In this document: piece after piece, positions 11,500 to 24,700 of the stretch
Layout: every line of letters begins with the position of its first letter
How positions within the stretch are numbered: position 1 is the first letter of the stretch
Source of the DNA: Owenia fusiformis
Taxonomy: Eukaryota > Annelida > Polychaeta > Sabellida > Oweniidae
NCBI GenBank assembly: GCA_903813345.2
Contig: CAIIXF020000002.1
Span: 32,382,109-32,446,108, forward strand
Direction of reading: 5' to 3'
Length of the DNA stretch: 64,000 nucleotides
The notes under the pieces: model-generated
Seen by the model: only the letters and a program-made list of their open reading frames with translations
Told to the model about the DNA's origin: nothing
Database searches by the model: none
Made by a program: the position numbers and the translations under genes

Positions 11500-12235
11500 T
11501 ATTTTTTTCAAATAATAGCAATGGGTATTCAATATAGGAGGCAAATTTGATATTGATAAGTATGATAGTCCATTTGCGTGTGGCCATTTTTATAAAAAAC
11601 AATAATTGTGAAGAATTATATATTTCTGACCTAAAAATGCCATCTTAATTCAAAAGTCATGGTTGTTAATGATAATATTCCTATTTCACCTATTCAATGT
11701 TTTCAAAATATTTTAATTACCATTATATTCATTTTTGGCAAAGTAAATAAATATAGGGCTCACACAAGGATCAACTTTATTTGCAATCTTTTCATATTTA
11801 GTGATGTTCTGAAAAAAGTTAAGGCTAAACACAATTTTATTTGTTAAATGTTTAACAAAATAAACATAGTGTGTTTATTTCATTGTTTCGACTGAAAAAT
11901 CGCAATTCATTGCTCTTCCTCTTAGAACGGCAGGTGATATGCAAGTACATAAACAGTCTTAAAAAAATTGACCCTTGTGTAAGCCCTTCACTTATTTACT
12001 TTGCCAGAAACTGATATAATGGTTATTCGGTGGTATAAAAATCATTTTAAAGGTAAAATAAGAAGAATGTCATTGAACTTGGAATAAAAAGCATTATATG
12101 GTTAGAAATACTCAATTTTTACCATAATTGTTTTTAATAATATAACCATACGCTAATGGACTATCTCTACATTTCAATAACCAATGTGCATTCTATTTTG
12201 CATGTTTTACTGCAATTATTTGAATTTGGAAAACA
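11500..12235. repeat. Internal palindrome in the left foldback arm
   Basis: The two halves are inverted relative to each other around a centre near 11.9 kb. For example, GGCAAAGTAAATAAATA...CACAAGGATCAACTTT near 11740-11790 pairs with AATTGACCCTTGTGTAAG...TTATTTACTTTGCC near 11970-12005. Halves of the same palindrome recur in the right arm, so the large hairpin carries smaller hairpins on its arms. Confidence 0.75.
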
Positions 12236-12869
12236 CATCGGCTTACTGATCCAATTCAGAACTTCTAGAGAAAGTAACTCTCGTGAAAAACTTCGTCAAC
12301 GTGACCGTTGATTACTGATTGAGTCATTAAACTAATGACCTCATATTTGGATATCCTCTCTTCTGATATGATTTTACAATTTTCTTCAAATTGGCATAGT
12401 ACCAGATATAGTATGGCAAGTGATATCTGACGGTCATATATTTATACAATATGTTATCTTTCAAGAAAATTCAATTCTCAATGATAATAAAAATATCATT
12501 CGAACAATCTAAAAACTATGAATAGGGAACCCATCTCAACATTTTTTTGAACTTATTTACTCAACAGAGGTTCTTCTTTTTTATTTGAATTGCATGAAAA
12601 TATTATTCAACAAGTGGTCTAAAACCTTTTCATCAGTAGAATTGTAATGGAAGTCTAGTTTTGGAGATATCATTTTTAAATGACCAAAATTATGCTGAAA
12701 ACAATGGATAGTTTGAGTTTTTCCAATGGAAAATAAACCTAATATTTTTCAAAAAGTGACAAGGTGGGGATGTTATCAATAATATTTCAGATACATTTTC
12801 ATATATTTATATTTTCAATTTCAATTTATTCATACATTCAAGCATTATGTTTACAAATATTATTAATAA

Positions 12870-14606
12870 CAGGCCCGTAAGACACTTTTCTCCAAGGGGG
12901 GTGCGGTTTTTAGCTTACTAATATAAAATTGTCATTTTTTTGCCGCGTAAATCAAATCGCGTAAGACAGAGGGGGGGGGGGGCAGTTACCCCCTATATTG
13001 GTTTGGAATTAACAAATGCATGCAACTTCCAAATGTTCCAATTGTTTTGTGGGGGGTGTGAGGAGTGGTCCACTCCCCCTAGAAAATTTTACTGTTTTGA
13101 GATGCTATTTGGTGCTTTCTGGGCACTTTCAAAGTGTAAGTTTCTAAGTAGTACGCCACCACCACGGGAATAAGAGTTGAGTGAATAAAAAAGCTAGCAT
13201 TCAGGGGGGTCTGGGGGTTCTCCCCCAGGAAAATTTTGAAATTTGGTTGTATTTGGAGCGAATTTGCAACCATCTGGTACGCCTGTGCGTTATGAGTCAA
13301 TAAGAAAAATGTGAATTTTTTTCAAATTCTTTTGGGGGTGTCAAAGACAATGAGAGGGTGAAGTGGGGTGGGGTGCCAGTAGGGGAGCAAGGGGTTGTCC
13401 CCCAGAAACATTGACCATATCAAGGTGCTATTTGATGATGTCTGGGCACTTAAAAAATGTCTGAGACAATAAATGAAATTCAGAATATTTTCTTTTGTTT
13501 TGTGGGGGATGTGAGGGGTGGCTAACTCTCCTAGAAAATTTTACAATTTAAAGATGATATTTGGTGCTTCTGGGCACTTTTAAAGTGTATTAGTCAATAA
13601 AAAACATTGAAAAACAATCACAATTTTTCTCAAATTTTGGGGGTGTCAAAGGGGGGAGGGGTGCCAGAGGGGGAGGTGGGGCTGGGGTGCCAGAGGGGGA
13701 GCAAGTGTTTGTCCCCCATATCAAAATTTACAATATCAAGGTGCTATTCGATGAAGTTTGGGCACTTTAAAAGTGTATGTGCCTAAAAGTGCCTATTTCC
13801 CAAGAAAATTTTACAATTTTAAGATGGTATTTGGTGCTTTCTGGGCACTTTCAAAGGGTATGAGTCAATAAAAAAATTTGAAAAATCTCAATTTTTTTTT
13901 GGGGGGGGGGGGGGTGTTAAGGGTGCCAGAGGGCGAGTAAGTGTTTGTTTTCCAGAATCATTAACTTTATCAAGGAGCTATTTAATGATGTCTGGGCAAT
14001 TTAAAAGTGTCTGAGACAATACAAAAAACAAATTCAGAACTTTTCCATTGTTTTGTTTGGGGTGTGAGGGGTGGCCCACTCCCCCTAGAAAATTTTACAA
14101 TTTTACGACGCTATTTGGTGCTTTCTGGGCACTTTCAAAATGTATGAGTCAATTAAAGAATTTGAGAAAATCACAATTTTTTTTTGGGGGGGGGGGTCAA
14201 GGGGGGGGGGCGCCAGAGGGGGGGGGGGTTGTTATGCAAGTGCAAGATGCAAGAGGGGTAAGTCTCCCAGAAACACTAACTAATGTATATCAAGGAGCTA
14301 TTTGATGATATCTGGGCACTTTAAAAGTGTCTGAGACAAAACTCTAAAATAAATTTAGAACTTTTCCATTGTTTTGTGGGGGGTGTGAGGGATGGCCAAT
14401 ACCCCTAGAAGATTTTTACAATTTTACGATGCTATTTGGTGCTTTCTGGGTACTTTCAAAGTGTATGAGTCAATGAAAAAAAATTACAAAAAAAATATTT
14501 TTCAAAAAAAAAAAATTTTCAAATTTTTTTTTTCAAATTTATTTTGGGGGGTGACAAAGGGGGGTGCGGTCGCACCCATCGCACCCCCCCCCATCTGACG
14601 GCCCTG
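12870..14606. mobile_element. CAGG-ended G-rich element, 5-bp TSD (unit 1 site)
   Basis: It starts CAGGCCCGTA and ends TACG-like GACGGCCCTG, giving a 10-bp imperfect terminal inverted repeat. AATAA is duplicated at 12865-12869 and 14607-14611. The intact empty site is in unit 2 near 48685. The body is four to five tandem copies of a ~285-bp unit with long G-runs, a TTTTACAATTTTA...TTTGGTGCTTTCTGGGCAC block and a second TATCAAGG...CTGGGCACTTTAAAAGTGTCTGAG block. No transposase is visible. The superfamily is not assigned: 5-bp TSDs fit few families. Confidence 0.85.
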
Positions 14607-14879
14607 AATAACAGGTGGCACCACAGGTGATGCTTATACCTGTACATATAGTAGTTAAATCATGTAGTGTATCATTAAGTTGTCAAGGAATCAAACCAGA
14701 ATGAAATCATAAAAAATAAAGTGAAAAATGAAGGTTGAAGGGTATTTCTGATGTTTTTTTCTTTTCAAGTGAAGAAATTGGATGATATCATTTTTATCAC
14801 GGGACTTTACATAAGAAAAATCATATTGTTTTCACAAAAACACGTTCAGCCCCAAAACGCCAAATACTAATCAGATATT

Positions 14880-15540
14880 GAGCTATGACCTTGAAATGAT
14901 CTTGATCCATAAACACTGACATGGATCTCTGGTCACTTTATCATTGGTCATATCATTAAATAAGAATGTAGCCCCACAGTAGCCAACTACCTAGATATTG
15001 AATTTTGACCTTGAAATGACCTTGACATCAGGTCACCTAATCATTGGTCGCCAAAGGTCAAATTTGTTCTCAATTGCCTCAAAACGACAAATTGCTAGAT
15101 ATTGCCTTGGAAGTCGCTAGGGGCCACAGCAGATCCCAGGGCCTTAATACACCAAATACTTAGATACTGAGATTTGACCTTGGAATAACCTTGACCTCAG
15201 GTCACACATTCATGATTCACAAAGGGTAACCTCAGCCCAAAAAACGCCAAATACTTAGATATTGATGACCTTGAAATGATCTTGACCTATAGACCTTGAC
15301 CTTGACAACAGGTCACCTGATAATCGGTTGTCAAAGGTCAGAATTATTCTCAATTGCCTTAAAACATCAAATTGCTAGATATTGACCTTGAAATTACCTT
15401 CACCCATTCAGTTGATCTTTACCTCATGTCACATAATTATTGGTTGTGAAGGGTCATACCATCGGCAAAATGTCTTAAAATGCCAACTACTCTAGATATT
15501 GATATTTTAAACTTGAAATGACCCTGACTTTTGACTTATG
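14880..15540. repeat. TGACCTTGA-rich tandem repeat
   Basis: About five imperfect ~130-bp repeats with CCAAATAC.TAGATATTGA, TGACCTTGAAATGA.CTTGA and CAGGTCAC..AATCATTGGT. The 9-mer TGACCTTGA occurs six times exactly (14886, 15006, 15017, 15266, 15297 and 15383 as starts). It lies in the spacer of the foldback element and is kept in unit 2 at about 48960-49600. Confidence 0.75.
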
Positions 15541-16059
15541 TTGAATACACATTTTATGAACAAAACATACAAAGTTGAAAATTGATCTTTTTGAAATGAA
15601 ATTGCTGCTTACGTTTCAAAACTAAGGTATCTGTATTGCAAAAGTAATATTTAAATTGAATAAACCAAAAGAGATATACTTAAATTATCTAATTTTCCAT
15701 CAGATTTAGAAAAATTATAACTCTTAAGTAAATGTTGCAATGAATGCTCTCACATATCTTGTTGTATATCAATCTAGTGCAACTGCTACAGGTATCACTC
15801 TGACACGTATCTGTGAACAAATCAAACTTCTTTGATGTTGATGTAATGCAAATTGGTATATTTTAATATGATGTCCGTAAGATAAACCATCAATACTCAT
15901 CACTGTCACACCCATTACTACAAGATGATGTCTCTTAGATCACTGTCTGCAAGCTTTAAACTAAAAATAATCAACTTCACTATCTGCTGCATCACTATAA
16001 ATATAGAGGGTTGTCCTGGAAGTAATGCACTATATGCTCGTAATACTTTTTTATTCAAA

Positions 16060-16690
16060 ATCAAAAATCAATTATACTATTCCTATTTTACCTATTAAAT
16101 GATTTTTATATCTCCGAATAACCATTATATAAGTTTTTGGCAAAGTAAATAATTGTAGGCCTCACACAAGGATCAACTTTTTGAAGACTTTTTCGTACTG
16201 GTGTAGACTCTCCTGCTTGCAAAAGCAAGGGCGATGAATTGAGATTTTTCAGTCGAAACAAGAAAACAAACATATACTTATTTTTTCTTCAACAAATAAA
16301 ATACAAAATTGAGTTTACCTTCATATTTTTTCAAAACATCACTTAAAATGAAAATACTGTGAACAAAGTTGATCCTTGTGTGAGCCCATTAATTATTTAC
16401 TTCATCAAAAACTAATGAAATGGTTATTGGTATATTTAAAAGACATTGACTATATAAAATAGGAATAATAATATCCTTGACAATTGAAAAAACTTTTTAA
16501 TTGAAAATGCATTTTAAGGTCATAAATATCCAATTTTTACCATAATTGTTTTTCATAAAATTACCCAACCTGGATGGACTATCATTACACATCAATATCA
16601 AATTTGCATCCTATTTTGTATACTTACAAGTATTATTTAAAAAATTTATATTTTTCAAACTCATCTTTTTGACGGTCGCACCTTGGTGCA
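16060..16690. repeat. Internal palindrome in the right foldback arm
   Basis: GGCAAAGTAAATAATTG...CACACAAGGATCAACTTT near 16140-16180 is inverted relative to AAAGTTGATCCTTGTGTGAG...ATTATTTACTTCATC near 16365-16405. The same unit makes the left-arm palindrome. The loop contains AAGCAAGGGCGATGAATTGAG. Unit 2 has it at about 50140-50745. Confidence 0.72.
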
Positions 16691-17691
16691 AGCCGTTTAG
16701 CCCTTTCGTGTCACTATTTTGAATGCAGACAATTAAAAATGAATAGATAATAGATCAATCTAAAATGACTATGGGTTAATTCATAGTAAGCTACCACAAC
16801 ATAGGTTTGGCCTAACTAAGCCACTTAGAAAGCAATTTGTCACACACTAATACGCTGTGGGTTGAATCATATTCCATGTTATAAAATAAGTCATTTCAGA
16901 ACATATGCACTACACTATTTGCGTTTATTATGCTCTGTTAGTATGGCAACCCCTTAACCAATCATGTACAGACTCACCATATTAAAGAATAACATCAGTA
17001 TCCATGAGCTCTATAAATATAACTGTGACTGATTTTGTAAAAATAACTGTTTTAGCAAATTATCACTGAAAAGTGCCGCGCCCACTTTTGAGTAGAAAGA
17101 GAGGTAGTCACGTAATAGAACAGAGTCCAGAGTCAAAGATGTAATATAATTCATCATATTTATCATGTTATCTTATTAAACACTCCCCAAATATGTTTTT
17201 GGGGTACATTAATGTTCATTTTCAAATGATTCGAAGAGAAATGGTAACATCTGTTATTATAAGATGCTTCGGATTTACCTGAAATATTAAAGATTTTGAG
17301 CAATCGAATTGTGTTGCTATGGTAACCAATTGACCAATTAATGTCAAAATTGTTGTGACAGCTCACTATACATAGGCGCATGATCCCTGAAGATTTTATA
17401 GTGATTGGAGTTATAAAACAGAAATTATTAATGATTATAATAGTACCCCCTCATAAAATTACCCAAAGGGGTATAGATGGTGATTTTAAGGTTGTCCACC
17501 ACTTAGATTTTTCTAGATTTTTGATATGTTGTTTTACTTACCAATGGCTATTGATTGCACTAGGTTTACTCTGTATTGCATTTTTTTCATTTATTTGTGA
17601 ATATTTACAACGGTTTTACTGGAGTAAAAGATAATACCCACATTAGGCTAACATGTGTATCAATTGTTGTTGTATTTTATAAACATGCTTG

Positions 17692-17755
17692 ACTTGGCTA
17701 GCATGGCTTGGTTAGCATCTACAGCATCAATATCAATGAACCCCTGTTTCTGCAG
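17692..17755 (-). pseudogene. Displaced methyltransferase exon repeat (unit 1)
   Basis: This is one more copy of the exon start (minus strand CTGCAGAAACAGGGG... to GCCAAGT) with its AG acceptor. It was split from the array by the foldback insertion. It lacks 6 nt of the exon and has no donor, so it is a relic. Unit 2 has the same relic at 51769-51832. Confidence 0.8.
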
Positions 17756-17759
17756 CTAA

Positions 17760-19015
17760 AAGGTACCAATGAGAAACTGAAGGTATATACTGTATGTGCC
17801 TATGTAATTGAATATTTTGGGAAACTCGATCTATCCCTCCATCATAACACTGAATCGATTGACAAGAATATTTGTAGCATTGCATACTCACATCCAAACA
17901 CCTTTAGAACGGTAAAGTCAGAAAAATTAAAGGCTTTATTTCGATGGTAGAATATATTTAATACGTATACGATGAATAGAAAAAAAACATGTGGTCGCCA
18001 TTTGTGATAACGCCATCTGACTTCACCGGGTGTTCCAATGACCATTGTAATACTCATCATATTTCTTTTATGGTAAACATTTACTATAAAAAAAAGAAAA
18101 ACGAAAAACAAGAACATGTTCAAAAGAGCATGTACATGTTCACCGATGGAGAAACAGAAAAAAACTTTGTAACTTTGAATCTTCAGTCTTCAAGATCGTG
18201 CCAGTCAAATGAAGATTCTCTTGTTATTGGGACTATTTGGCATGGTTGGAACAATAGGGACAGAACGGAGAGATATTGTTACAGGAAATTGATTTTTATT
18301 TAATTTCGTCCAGGACAAAGACAAAGGATAATTAGGTACTGTCGGGATTACAATAGTAATACCGTAGTCGATTTCTTAGGGACATCAAACCAATGGTTAG
18401 CAGCTAGGCTACCTGAATATATATTTTGTCACGCTCCGAATTCATATAGAGCAGGGTTTTGGGCTTAGTTTGAGTATAGTAGCTTGGTCCTGACCTCGAC
18501 AATGAATGTGATATTGGGTCTAAAGATGGCGCCCCGCATCACTCTTGCCCGTATCCAGCTTGTGGCAAGGGGGAGTTTTTTGGCTTAAAACTCCCGAAAA
18601 ATGCTCAGTATGATGATAAAAAAATTCTAGCCAGGTAGCTTCTTCCCGTGGTATGACTTGAACACGCATCAAGTCATGCGATCTATGTCAAATAGTAAGC
18701 GGCCTCGTTTGGGGGTCCAGGGAGACTAGTGCCCTAAAGCTTAGTGCTCAGGCTTCCCCGAACCACCGTCAGTGAATATGTAACAGGTAGAGTATATTTA
18801 TTTGATCCTAGGATGATGATATTGGCGTATCATTTCCTATTTTCATTTTGTAAAGACAGGCCTGACATTCAGATCCTGTAACGGATCTTCTCTCTTACAT
18901 ATGAGTCACGGTGGGGGCCCCAGATGTTCCTAACTCTTGGGTAGTGGTCCATGATGTGTTCTTCATTAGCAGCCTTGTGATGATAGGGAAGGGGGGGGGG
19001 TTGTAATTCAAGTAC
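17760..19015. other. No gene recognised
   Basis: This region is shared with 51837-53090. It should be intron or 5' flank of the methyltransferase gene. A frame at 17989-18303 (plus) is kept only in part in unit 2. A stretch around 18640-18720 on the minus strand has a GTTCAAGTC that resembles a tRNA B-box, but no full tRNA or SINE could be drawn. I looked here for a methyltransferase exon with a GxGTG loop and did not find one. Confidence 0.4.
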
Positions 19016-19019
19016 ATAT

Positions 19020-20000
19020 TCAGTAGATATCGGGTTGTCCCCAATTGTTTTGTGCGATTGTCTCCAGTTGGAATAACTTAGTTGAGTATCGGTATCAACC
19101 TTTCGTTGTGGTTTATTGGTTGTGCCTGATTGTGTTTTGATGGGTTGAGTAAATCGATTGAGTATTTGGTTAAGCCTGGTTGTGTAATGGTGGGTTAATG
19201 TGAAGAAGGTATAGGTTTTGCCGAATTGTGTTGTGTACGTTTGAGACTCGGTTCTCTTTTGATGGTTGTTAGTCTGGTGATTTAGTATCAGGTTGTGTCC
19301 CATTGTGTTATGTTAATCTTATAATGGGTTGTTTTCTCTTGTGAAAAGGTTATGTTGGTTGGCTAGCTGGTTGTGGCTAGTCGGGTGAGGTATCTTGTTG
19401 TGTCTGATTGTGTTGTGTGATTGGCGTTGTCTCCAATTGGGTTAAGTCAGTTGTGTATCTCGGTATTACAATTTTAATGTGTTTTTTTGCCTGTGCCTGA
19501 TTTTGTTTTGATTGTTTGGTCTTGGGTTTTGAAAAATTGTGTTGTGTTACTTGAACAATGGGCTATGTTTACTTTTGTTGGTTTACCATTGGGTTGTGCC
19601 AAATTGTGTGGTGATAATTTCACAGTTCGATGTGTTTTCATGGTTGTTAGTTTAGTTGTGTTTTATTGGTTGTGCATGATTGTGTTTTTATTGTTTAGTG
19701 TTAGATTGTGCACAATTGTGTTGAGTTTATTCAACAATTGGTTGTGTTTGTCTTTGTTGTCTTATTATTGGGTTATGACATATTGTGTTGGTTGTGTTTT
19801 GGTGGTTGTAAGTCAGGTTGCGCTATGCTGGCTTTGGTGCTGGGTTATGCTCTATTGCGTTCTGTGCATTTTGACACTGGGTTATGTTCTATTGTACTGT
19901 TGCATAATTGGTAATCTAGGTTGTGTTTGGTTATAATAGGTTATATAAGTCGAGTTGTGGGCTGTGTCCGATCAGATTGTGGTGTTTATTGGGTTAAGAA
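19020..20000. repeat. G/T-rich degenerate tandem repeat (unit 1)
   Basis: About one kilobase of quasi-repeats of GGTTGTGTCTGATTGTGTTG at 25-50-bp spacing, with strong strand asymmetry: the plus strand is nearly free of runs of A or C. Long frames on both strands here are products of the low complexity. The unit 2 counterpart is at 53095-54120. Confidence 0.8.
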
Positions 20001-20039
20001 ACAAATGACCGGTTTAGGGTATTATGTTGTTGTTTATTA

Positions 20040-21724
20040 ATAAATGACACCTTAGGGATGAAAGGGTTAATATGTATTTTTGCACTCACCAAAAATACTT
20101 TTGGAGTTTTGATTCTGAAAGCTGACACTTTCAATGGTGTTTTGAAATCTTAGTGCAGATGAAGCCTTTTATTTTACTCTGGTTTTCACTACTATTAAAC
20201 ACGGATTGAGATGCGTTTATAATTATGTACTTCAAAAAACGAGCTGCGAAACGAAAATTATCGAAATACGTATCCGTAAACGTAACGAGATACGGATGCG
20301 GATACGTTTTAGCTAATTCGTTTTGCGAAACCTCTCTACTGGGTTTCTGGTGGTTTTACTGTAAGCGCTTTTTCTAAAATCCCAATCGTGGTTGCACATC
20401 GGGTTGCACCTGAATCAAAATAATGTTATACCCATTGTGTAATTCCATGCCACTGAATAACAAATTAACAATGACATGATGGACTAGAACTATCACTTAC
20501 TTATGTAATTAAAGATATTCTATTAACTTCCGAGCGCCATACAATCAGAGAATGTGGTGTTTCATATGTATATACATGTATCTCTACTTTACAACAAGTG
20601 GCTTAAATTTCTCATTTATTAAGGCAGTCAGATGATTGATTAAATGCAGAATCTGATCTATATGGGGTGACAAAATTACAAGCAACATGTATAATTGACC
20701 TACCAATCTATTCCTTACAATATCAAATACAATATCGCCCAAAAGATTCACAATGTGTTATAAATTGGAGAAGTTATTAATGATTCTAAGTGCAAAAATG
20801 GGTGAAAAATGTTTAAATTCTCCAAAATAATAAGAATGGTAACCATTCTTACAGAAAAATAATTATTTAAAGTCATAATAGATTCTTTGTAAAAATCGTT
20901 AGTTTTCCTGGAATAAAGTATCTACTATTGTGATTTTTAGAAAATAGACATGACAAGGAATGACATGAGCCAAAATTATTCTAAAATCGAAACAATTTTT
21001 TGTATAGCCTGCTCGCTATATCTGATTCTCTCTTTAATAACTACAAAATAAGATAATTAAGAGAATTTCAAGAATTCCAGTATGTTTCTAGGGAGGAGTC
21101 TGAATAGGTCGACCTTCCACTTTTTCTGAATTGCATATATTAACTATAAAGAGAGGCAAATTTAGTTTATAAATAATTAGTTACTACACTAGAGAATGAG
21201 GATACATTGTTTTTGGTGGAAGGCATCTACAATCACAAAGATAACAATACAGTTCCCTACCCCATCGAGAACAGTAAACCAGTACAGTATAAATGGCGGC
21301 ACATGCTCCTGTGACAGTATAACCATTTACTTTGATTCCACTAAAATCAACATTTTTCACTATCACTCCATTAATCTGTTCCCTTCGGATCTTTGTATTT
21401 TCAGTGTTTTTTCACTGGATTTCAAATGGTTAAAGGAAGTGGTGTATTATGAGCCAAATACTCCCAATGGTTAAAATGAAATTTATTAGATGTAAAATGC
21501 AAATTACAAAAGGGGCCATTGGTTTCCATTGATTATCACAAAAATACCAAAAATCGAACAGACCACTGTTAACTAAATAATTTCACAATATGACAAAAAT
21601 GGTATATCACAGATATGGGAATACGAAGTTAAGTATAGAAGAAGATTTATAAGAATGTCACACTTATGGACGTATAAAGCTGTGCAATATATAAATGATG
21701 ACGTAATCAAACGCTTTGTAAGAG
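20040..21724. other. No gene recognised; partly unit-specific
   Basis: Most of it is shared with 55696-57083. About 320 bp (roughly 20725-21045) are missing from unit 2, and about 1.56 kb present in unit 2 (54132-55695) is missing here just to the left. A 60-92-residue frame pair at 21184-21474 is kept between units but matches nothing I recognise. Confidence 0.45.
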
Positions 21725-21730
21725 AATAAT

Positions 21731-24700
21731 TAAAATTCAACACGTTTGAAATTAGAGTTGAATTATTTTATTTCCGGTTGATATAACATCGTAACGTTAG
21801 TGAAATCGAACGCGATTTCAACTGATTGGATAACATGATGTGATCATGAGTAGGTTATGTGAGTAGATGCACGATGGGATCGTGTTATTCTGCGAGCAGC
21901 AACCTAAGCGTTTATACACAGTTTTAGCTAGATGCGACTATTATGGGTGCATTCGGTTTTTATCATTTAGCCCTTGTTATATGCATATATTGATACCTAT
22001 ACACGATGAACAGAGGATGCATATATTGCAATACCGTCAATGTGTTTCTACATTGGGATTGATACTCGTCTTACATGCAGTAAGAAAACCTGCGATTTGG
22101 CAAGGGTAAGAAGTAGTTTATATTGAAACAAGTAATGTTTTGCAATTTCGTAAGGTGTTCCTCAGATAGAAAAGATTGTTGATTGGTTAGAGTGATCGAC
22201 CACATATCAAAATGCTCTGCATAAACGATTGAAACGATATTATACATGTAAACCCGAAAAGTGACCATGTAATCGTTTGAGTTTCAGTAACATCGAACGA
22301 TGCGACGTTACCCGAGAGGTGCGCTGGTTCATGAGAAGAAGTCAACGCTAAGGACCAATGTTTGGATTGCGAGAACGCTAAACAAAGAGAGTTCAGCTAT
22401 CGCAATGAATAAGATAAGTAATTGTTATACAGATTTGCTTAGCATATCAAATATCCTTTTTATTAATGTAAGGATAGAGGGTTTGTAAGTTTTGCTAAAA
22501 AAAAAAAAAAACAACATTTAGATTGGTCACAGGTGCAAGAGCACTAAACAGTAAAGATTGCAAGATCTATCGTTCAGTCATGGGCAAGACGTCACACTGC
22601 TACAGACGTTGGATGTTTGTAACTTGACTGTCAAATATTCATGTTTTTGAAATTGTTTCAGATATTTAGGTCACTACGCAAACGGGTACGTTTTCCGAAG
22701 ATTTACAAAGACTGCATTTTATGTGTTATAGGGAGATGGAATCCTTACAAACAAACATCCTATTTAGATTTGGCAGCTTTTAAACCAGAGTTACGGTTTT
22801 AGGCTTGTTGATTTGTTTCAGACATGGTATTTGCAAGGTGCAAATATGCTCCCTCGGTTCAGCAAAAAGCAGTGTTGGGCAAACATTTTAAAATGTTATT
22901 TTACAGCAAATGTTTTTCAAATGAACTGTTATGTTGCGCATATACAGAGATAGATATTACATTTTAGATTTTGTATAAACTAATGAAGTTGTGCAACGTA
23001 AGCATTTCAATTTTGTAAGTCATGACAAACAACTAACGAGTTGTGTTACTCAGGAGTCATTGAATTGTTAAATGTCGTTGTTTGGTAATCTATATTTGTA
23101 TAGTATTTAAGTTATAAGCTTATGACATTATTGCAGTGAATCGCTACCAGGAGGGTCGGATTCATACTTACACCTTGGATACTTCATATCCTGCAAATGA
23201 AATTGTACACTTTCATAACTTTTATTATCAAGAGGATGCTTTTATTAGACAGATTCTTAATGAATTTTTTGTAGGCTATATGTTATCGCAAACATGTTTG
23301 TTTGCTACTCACAACATTGATTCATATTTAGGAATGATCAAAATGCCATTAAGGGGTTCTGAGAGTAATCATAAAGAACTTTTTGGTTGGGAAATGTCGT
23401 GAATCGTTACCAGGAGGGTATGGTTCAGGCATATCTTTTTAGATACTGAATATCCGTACAAAAACAAATTGTATCCTGTATAAGTTTCTATATTCAGAAC
23501 TTTTCGTCTTCATAAACAAGTTGGTAAATTATGGAGAATATTTTATTTGACTGATTCAGTTAAATAAACTGCTTGATCAAATGAGTTCTAAGAGTAGTCG
23601 TATTCAGGCTCAAACCGCTTATGTTGATAGATGCAAAAAGGTTTCTAGTATATTTTTAATTTACATGTTTATAAATAGCTCTTTTAGCTTAAAATGTCGT
23701 GGATCGATATTGTTGAATACTGGTCCTGTAAAATAGAAGTGAAATCCTATAAAACTGCATTGTGTAATATCAGCATTTTAGATTTTCTGATAGGGTGTTT
23801 ATACCATCAGTTCGGTCTAGTTTCTCTGTTTATAACATTGATAAAGAAGATGGTTATCTTTGAAGGTATGTTGTGAATCGATACACGGGTAGTCGGATTC
23901 AGACATATGCTTGGTACGCATACTTTACAATGGTTGTATTTGCTTACTTTTCGTCTTTAACACTCTTGTTTTCGATTTGTTTGAAAATCGATACTTTTCT
24001 AAGGCGAGTTGAAGATTTTGAATAGATACTTTAAGTAGTCTGGTTAGGCAGGTGAATTGAATTCCCTAATATAATCATTTAGGTTTAAAACCTGGATCGA
24101 GTTTATATAAGATTGACTATTCTTTAGAAGATAGTTGAATTGTCTTGATTAGAGACTGGGAGTAGTCGGATTTGGACATTTACTTTGGTTACATTGTTAG
24201 TTAAATGCACGATTATTGCATGTTGAATAAATTCTAGAAGATTAAATGAAAAATTGGGGTGTTGCTCCATACTTGATACATTTTGAAATAAGCGTGAGCT
24301 TAGTGTGTCGATTCCTGGTCCAAATGATAATTGTACATTTTTAGAGTTTACTGTATATAGCATAGAGAAATCTATGTACGATAGACAAATGGTTTGAGTT
24401 GATACATTGGATATTTGGATTCAGGTATGTTCTCTGGATTATCCATGTTTTTGCAAACATTGATGTTTAATATTTATTAATGCATATGATTTTGGTTGAA
24501 ATTGAGCAGGTTATTTGAAAGATGATAAAATCTATTTTGGAATAGTTTATTTCTAGCGATTGTGTTGGTTGGTGAATTGATTTTTGAAGTTGTCAATTCA
24601 GATAGACTACTTGATTGTTATGTTTAACCTGCAACAACAAGAAATGCACTTAGTAAAATTACGTAATGGAACTCTGACTTAGGATTGTTATTATGTTTGG

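Larger units (their letters stand above)
9923..17623. mobile_element. Giant foldback transposon with nested palindromes (unit 1)
   Basis: The ends read TCCAGTA inward from both sides. The left arm (to about 12.2 kb) and right arm (from about 16.0 kb) are diverged inverted copies of each other. Paired landmarks include AAACCTAGTGCAA, the CTAGAAAAATCTAAG segment, GTTACCATGGCAACACAAT and the TGGTAGCTTACTATGAA block. It sits inside the exon minisatellite, because an exon-like repeat resumes at 17692. No transposase frame is visible. Without the later CAGG insertion it is about 5.96 kb, the same as the unit 2 copy at 45738-51700. No clean TSD is seen, perhaps because the target was itself repetitive. 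Confidence 0.78.

Noticed and set aside
17989-18303. 104-residue plus-strand frame, partly kept in unit 2
   Set aside because: The length changes with an A-run between units, and no domain is recognised.
18600-18720. Possible tRNA-derived SINE or tRNA on the minus strand
   Set aside because: A B-box-like GTTCAAGTC is present, but no convincing A-box, acceptor stem or cloverleaf could be drawn.
18869-19303. 144-residue minus-strand frame
   Set aside because: Most of it comes from the G/T-rich repeat, which lacks stops on that strand because of composition. The C-terminal part matches nothing I know.
21184-21474. Overlapping frames of 60-92 residues on both strands
   Set aside because: They are kept between units only as far as the DNA is. 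There are no splice sites, domain or codon signal to prefer either strand.
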